From contig CANTHI010000127.1 of the NCBI GenBank assembly GCA_947653505.1, positions 1-8,826 on the forward strand: 8,826 bases of DNA. Direction: 5' to 3'. Position 1 is the stretch's first letter; every line of letters begins with the position of its first letter. A program made the position numbers and the translations under genes. Positions 6,779 through 8,826 of this stretch are shown one piece after another. The stretch comes from an uncultured Eubacterium sp. Its GTDB lineage: Bacteria; Bacillota_A; Clostridia; Lachnospirales; Lachnospiraceae. The notes under the pieces were generated by a model. It had not been told where the DNA came from. It did no database searches and saw only the letters and a list, made by a program, of their open reading frames with translations.

Positions 6779-6801
6779 AAAAAATCGCTCTACGTCGATT
6801 T
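6779..6801 (-). terminator. weak hairpin with U-run after the broken rep gene
   Basis: On the minus strand AAATCG and CGATTT (6796-6801 and 6782-6787) form a 6-bp stem with an 8-nt loop, followed by a run of T's. The stem overlaps the stop codon of the second rep. The low stem stability makes this only a candidate. Confidence 0.4.
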
Positions 6802-7894
6802 CAGGGCGCACAAAAGACGATACTGCTTTTTTCCTCCGGGGTCATGCGTTCCGGACACAGCATGCTTTTTTCCAGCAGACGGTACCATTCTCCGGAATAT
6901 TTCCTCTGTACCGGTCCCGTCAGGTACTGAAAACGCTGTTTCACCTGCGCCGGGGTTCTGAATTCTCTTCCCATTGCCCAGACGCAGAATCCCACAAAAT
7001 TTTTAACATCCGGACTGCCAGGCACCATACTGATCCGGTTCTTCATCTGCACACGGCTTAATCCATTTTCCCGTGCCCTGTGCACGATGGCTAGCTTCAT
7101 CATGGCGGATGGATACTTTGTTCCCGAGAAACTGCAGGAGGGATTCTGCCCAGGATTCTTCTGTCATGTCCGTAACGGACGGTATTTCTTTTTTCAGGAT
7201 TTTCCAGTCAATGCGTTCTATGGATTTTCTGCCTTTGCGTCCTGTGGTCTTTTTATGTTCTGTAAAAAATACTGTAATGTCTGTTTTCCGGTTGATTTCA
7301 TCCATGGAATCCACAAGTACGTTTTTCTTAAACCTGCCATAATTGTACGAGTCCGGAACACAGAGTTTTTCTCTCAGGTCTGTTACAAGATCTTTTCTCC
7401 AGCCGGTATTTTCGAATTCTTTCAGCATATCATACAGGGAATGGGTATATTTTCCGGTCAGCCGTAAAGAATATTTCAGTTTTGTATATGTATCCGGCTC
7501 GTCCTTTATCATCTCCAGCAGAAGGGCTTTCGCACTTTTTGATAATTCCATTTCCAGCATTCCGTCCGGCTCGTTCCATTCGCATTCAGCAACCAGACAG
7601 AATTTTCTTCCTTTACGCCGGTCTCCCAGTGTTATGGTTTTTTATCAGACCGTCACCCGCTGTCCGTATCATCCTGTAAAAATCCTTCATTTCTAATATT
7701 GTAGTCAGTTTTTCATAATCTTTCGGATATATTTTGTAAATAGTATTTTCCGCAAGATCATCTTCTCTGTTTATGCGGGATAACAATATATCAAAAAGCT
7801 TGTGTTCTATTGCCGAAAAATTAAGCTGACCTTCTATTACGGATCTCGGTTTTACTGCACTGCTGATAGTTATCCTTTTGTCAGTCTCATCCAT
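6801..7894 (-). pseudogene. second Rep_3 replication initiator, broken by two frameshifts
   Basis: Three minus-strand frames together give one Rep_3 protein parallel to the intact rep. The first (7894 to about 7640) has KPRSVIEGQ and LLSRINREDDLAEN; the second (to about 7105) has DLREKLCVPDSYNYGRFKK and DEINRKTDI; the third (to 6801) has VKNFVGF and EWYRLLEKSMLCPERMT. The first shift is at a run of six A's on the coding strand (7638-7643). Eight would restore the frame and give GLIKKTITL, aligning residue for residue with the intact copy. The second lies near 7104-7108, where two missing bases would restore register. Repaired, it would be about 365 residues, against 368 for the intact protein. 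GGAG lies 10 nt before ATG 7894. The heptamer AAAAAAC is present, but a -1 slip there leads straight to a stop, so programmed -1 frameshifting does not rescue it. A homopolymer sequencing error could explain the first site but less easily the second. Confidence 0.85.
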
Positions 7895-7918
7895 TTTCTG
7901 TACGCTCCATAATCAAAA

Positions 7919-7980
7919 TTGCTCTAAAAGCATTATGTAATATAATAAATTGTTCTAAAAGCATTATGTAACATAATAAA
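7919..7980. repeat. two 31-bp tandem repeats upstream of the broken rep
   Basis: Positions 7919-7949 and 7950-7980 are head-to-tail copies that differ at only two of 31 positions; each contains TCTAAAAGCATTATGTAA. They cover the promoter and leader of the second rep gene. Repeats there are likely initiator or operator sites, analogous to the operator in front of the intact rep but unrelated in sequence. Confidence 0.8.
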
Positions 7981-7992
7981 ATGATAAGTCAA
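7963..7992 (-). promoter_or_regulatory. probable promoter of the broken rep gene
   Basis: On the minus strand TTGACT (7987-7992) and CATAAT (7963-7968) are 18 bp apart. The -10 box falls inside the right-hand 31-bp repeat, and the left-hand repeat lies in the predicted leader. Binding of an initiator to the repeats would therefore affect transcription. Both boxes are one base from consensus. Confidence 0.5.
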
Positions 7993-8010
7993 TAATCAGT
8001 TCATTTTATA

Positions 8011-8063
8011 GCGCACCTTTTTCATTTTTACAAGCCTGATTTGGCGCATCTTTTTCACTTTTA
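8011..8063. repeat. two 20-bp direct repeats spaced by 33 bp
   Basis: GCGCACCTTTTTCATTTTTA (8011-8030) recurs at 8044-8063 with two changes, a 33-bp step. The 33-34-bp step matches that of the three repeats upstream of the intact rep, and both motifs combine a C-rich end with a T run (ACCTTTTT and ACCCTTTTTT on one strand). They therefore look like the equivalent binding sites of the second replication module. Confidence 0.65.
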
Positions 8064-8649
8064 TATTAGGGAATCCGGCATAAAATCAGGCGTTTACGGC
8101 TCCCTGACAATTATGTATTAACAATATATAGATCTTTAACAACATGCAACCCCCCTCTCCCATACGACTTTTTACATATTTTTGATAAATTCCAGAATAC
8201 CGGAAATGGAATTGATACATCCTGAAAACTGACAGCAGATAAAAAACAGATAACCCTGATACCCCTATAATAAAAACCAAAACATATAGAATAATACTAT
8301 CAAGAGCATAATCTAAACACACTTTTCCTGAGATATGCGTCACTTTCTGGAAATTTTATTTATTACTCAGAAATCCATAGCATGACATGCTGATCAGATC
8401 AGAAATAAATTCTGGTAAGATAAAATATATTTTAAAAATGCAGTATTATTTATGTTATCTACGCACAAATAACGATGAAAGCCATGAAGAATTATATAAA
8501 TAGTTAAATGTGTATGATACATTTCAGAGAAACAGCGGCAAAAAACAAACGAAAAACCATATATGAAAAAATATTATTAAAAACAGGTATTGTAATTCAA
8601 TTGTTAGAAACCAACGGGATATTCAGACATATACAAGCCTGAAATAACA
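8064..8649. other. A+T-rich stretch without a credible gene
   Basis: The only longer frame (minus strand, 8343 to 8086, GTG start) has a hydrophobic stretch (SIILYVLVFIIGVSGLSVFYLL) but no proper ribosome binding site and is not recognisable. Two adjacent odd palindromes, AGCATGACATGCT (8379-8391) and TGATCAGATCA (8391-8401), are visible. An interrupted dyad AAATGT...ACATTT lies at about 8505-8523. Nothing else can be assigned. Confidence 0.45.
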
Positions 8650-8761
8650 CAATGTTATTAACAAGCGACCGGACCCGGTCATCCGTGCCGCAAAAAACCG
8701 CATAACCAGAAGCATTGTATATCTGGATTACGGACAGGGAACGCTTAAGTTAATGACATTG
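8650..8761. mobile_element. MITE-like element with terminal inverted repeats and 10-bp direct duplication
   Basis: A 112-bp segment begins CAATGTTATTAAC and ends GTTAATGACATTG, complementary at 12 of 13 positions. The pairing continues inward with AAGCG (8663-8667) and CGCTT (8742-8746). It is flanked on both sides by exactly the same ten bases, TGAAATAACA (8640-8649 and 8762-8771), as a target duplication would be. Inside are a G+C-rich hairpin (GACCGG-AC-CCGGTC, 8667-8680), TCCGT facing ACGGA (8682-8686 and 8730-8734) and TAACCAGA facing TCTGGATTA. There is no coding capacity. An alternative is a structured leader RNA or transfer origin for the gene that may start at 8797 or 8813. Confidence 0.5.
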
Positions 8762-8796
8762 TGAAATAACAGGATTTGTATATCAGCACGGATATA

Positions 8797-8826
8797 ATGG
8801 AGGCCTTGCAATATGCAGTGTTTGAT
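8797..8826 (+). CDS. possible 5' end of a gene running off the right edge
   Basis: A strong ribosome binding site, TGGAGG (8798-8803), lies 9 nt before ATG 8813, the better start. An alternative ATG at 8797 (MEALQYAVFD) is also open to the window end but lacks its own site. A TATAAT hexamer at 8793-8798 has no clear -35 partner. Too few codons are visible to suggest a product. Confidence 0.3.
   Translation, partial: MEALQYAVFD

Noticed and set aside
7638..7644. Programmed -1 ribosomal frameshift at AAAAAAC in the second rep
   Set aside because: The heptamer is in the right register, but a -1 slip meets a stop within two codons; the downstream frame needs +1 or -2.
7919..7980. XerCD/dif-like recombination site (TTATGTAA half-sites)
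   Set aside because: The TTATGTAA half-site recalls dif, but no opposing arm is found with a 6-bp central region, and the sequence is better explained as a tandem repeat.
8086..8343. 85-codon minus-strand frame with a hydrophobic segment
   Set aside because: GTG start without a convincing ribosome binding site, A+T-rich chance hydrophobicity, no recognisable family; a small membrane protein cannot be fully excluded.

Overview
The window looks like part of a theta-replicating plasmid or other replicon from a Gram-positive Firmicute, most likely a gut or rumen Clostridia of the Lachnospiraceae type. This is inferred from the sigma-A-like promoters, purine-rich ribosome binding sites, moderate G+C coding regions set in very A+T-rich spacers, and the style of the proteins. 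The genus cannot be fixed from sequence alone. No rRNA, tRNA, CRISPR array or complete insertion sequence was seen.

Layout, left to right. Positions 1-300 hold a probable iteron origin: eight TACATACCAA units (six in a regular 21-23 bp array), two palindromes built from the same unit, a G+C-rich hairpin and an A+T-rich tract. A perfect 40-bp hairpin (569-608) follows. Next is an intact Rep_3-type replication initiator on the minus strand (648-1754), with a good promoter overlapped by an inverted-repeat operator and three phased direct repeats upstream. About 950 bp without a credible gene (1755-2712) contains further repeats and a long hairpin. A minus-strand operon then carries an MscS-family channel and a HipA-like kinase (4666 to 2713). 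Divergent from it, with its own near-consensus promoter and a strong terminator, is a complete GH32 sucrose-6-phosphate hydrolase (4941-6434). To its right lies a second Rep_3 initiator on the minus strand, broken by two frameshifts (7894 to 6801), with its own promoter and two sets of upstream repeats. The last 900 bp appear non-coding, include a 112-bp MITE-like element with a 10-bp direct duplication, and end in the first codons of a possible rightward gene.

Reading as a whole: the accessory genes (sucrose hydrolysis, osmotic-shock channel, HipA-like kinase) sit between one live and one decayed replication module. This suggests a composite replicon formed by fusion or cointegration, in which one initiator became redundant. 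The iterons at 4-189 lie downstream of the intact rep and are flanked on their left by operator-like palindromes, so a further initiator beyond the left edge is possible. No partition, mobilisation or toxin-antitoxin pair is recognisable inside the window.
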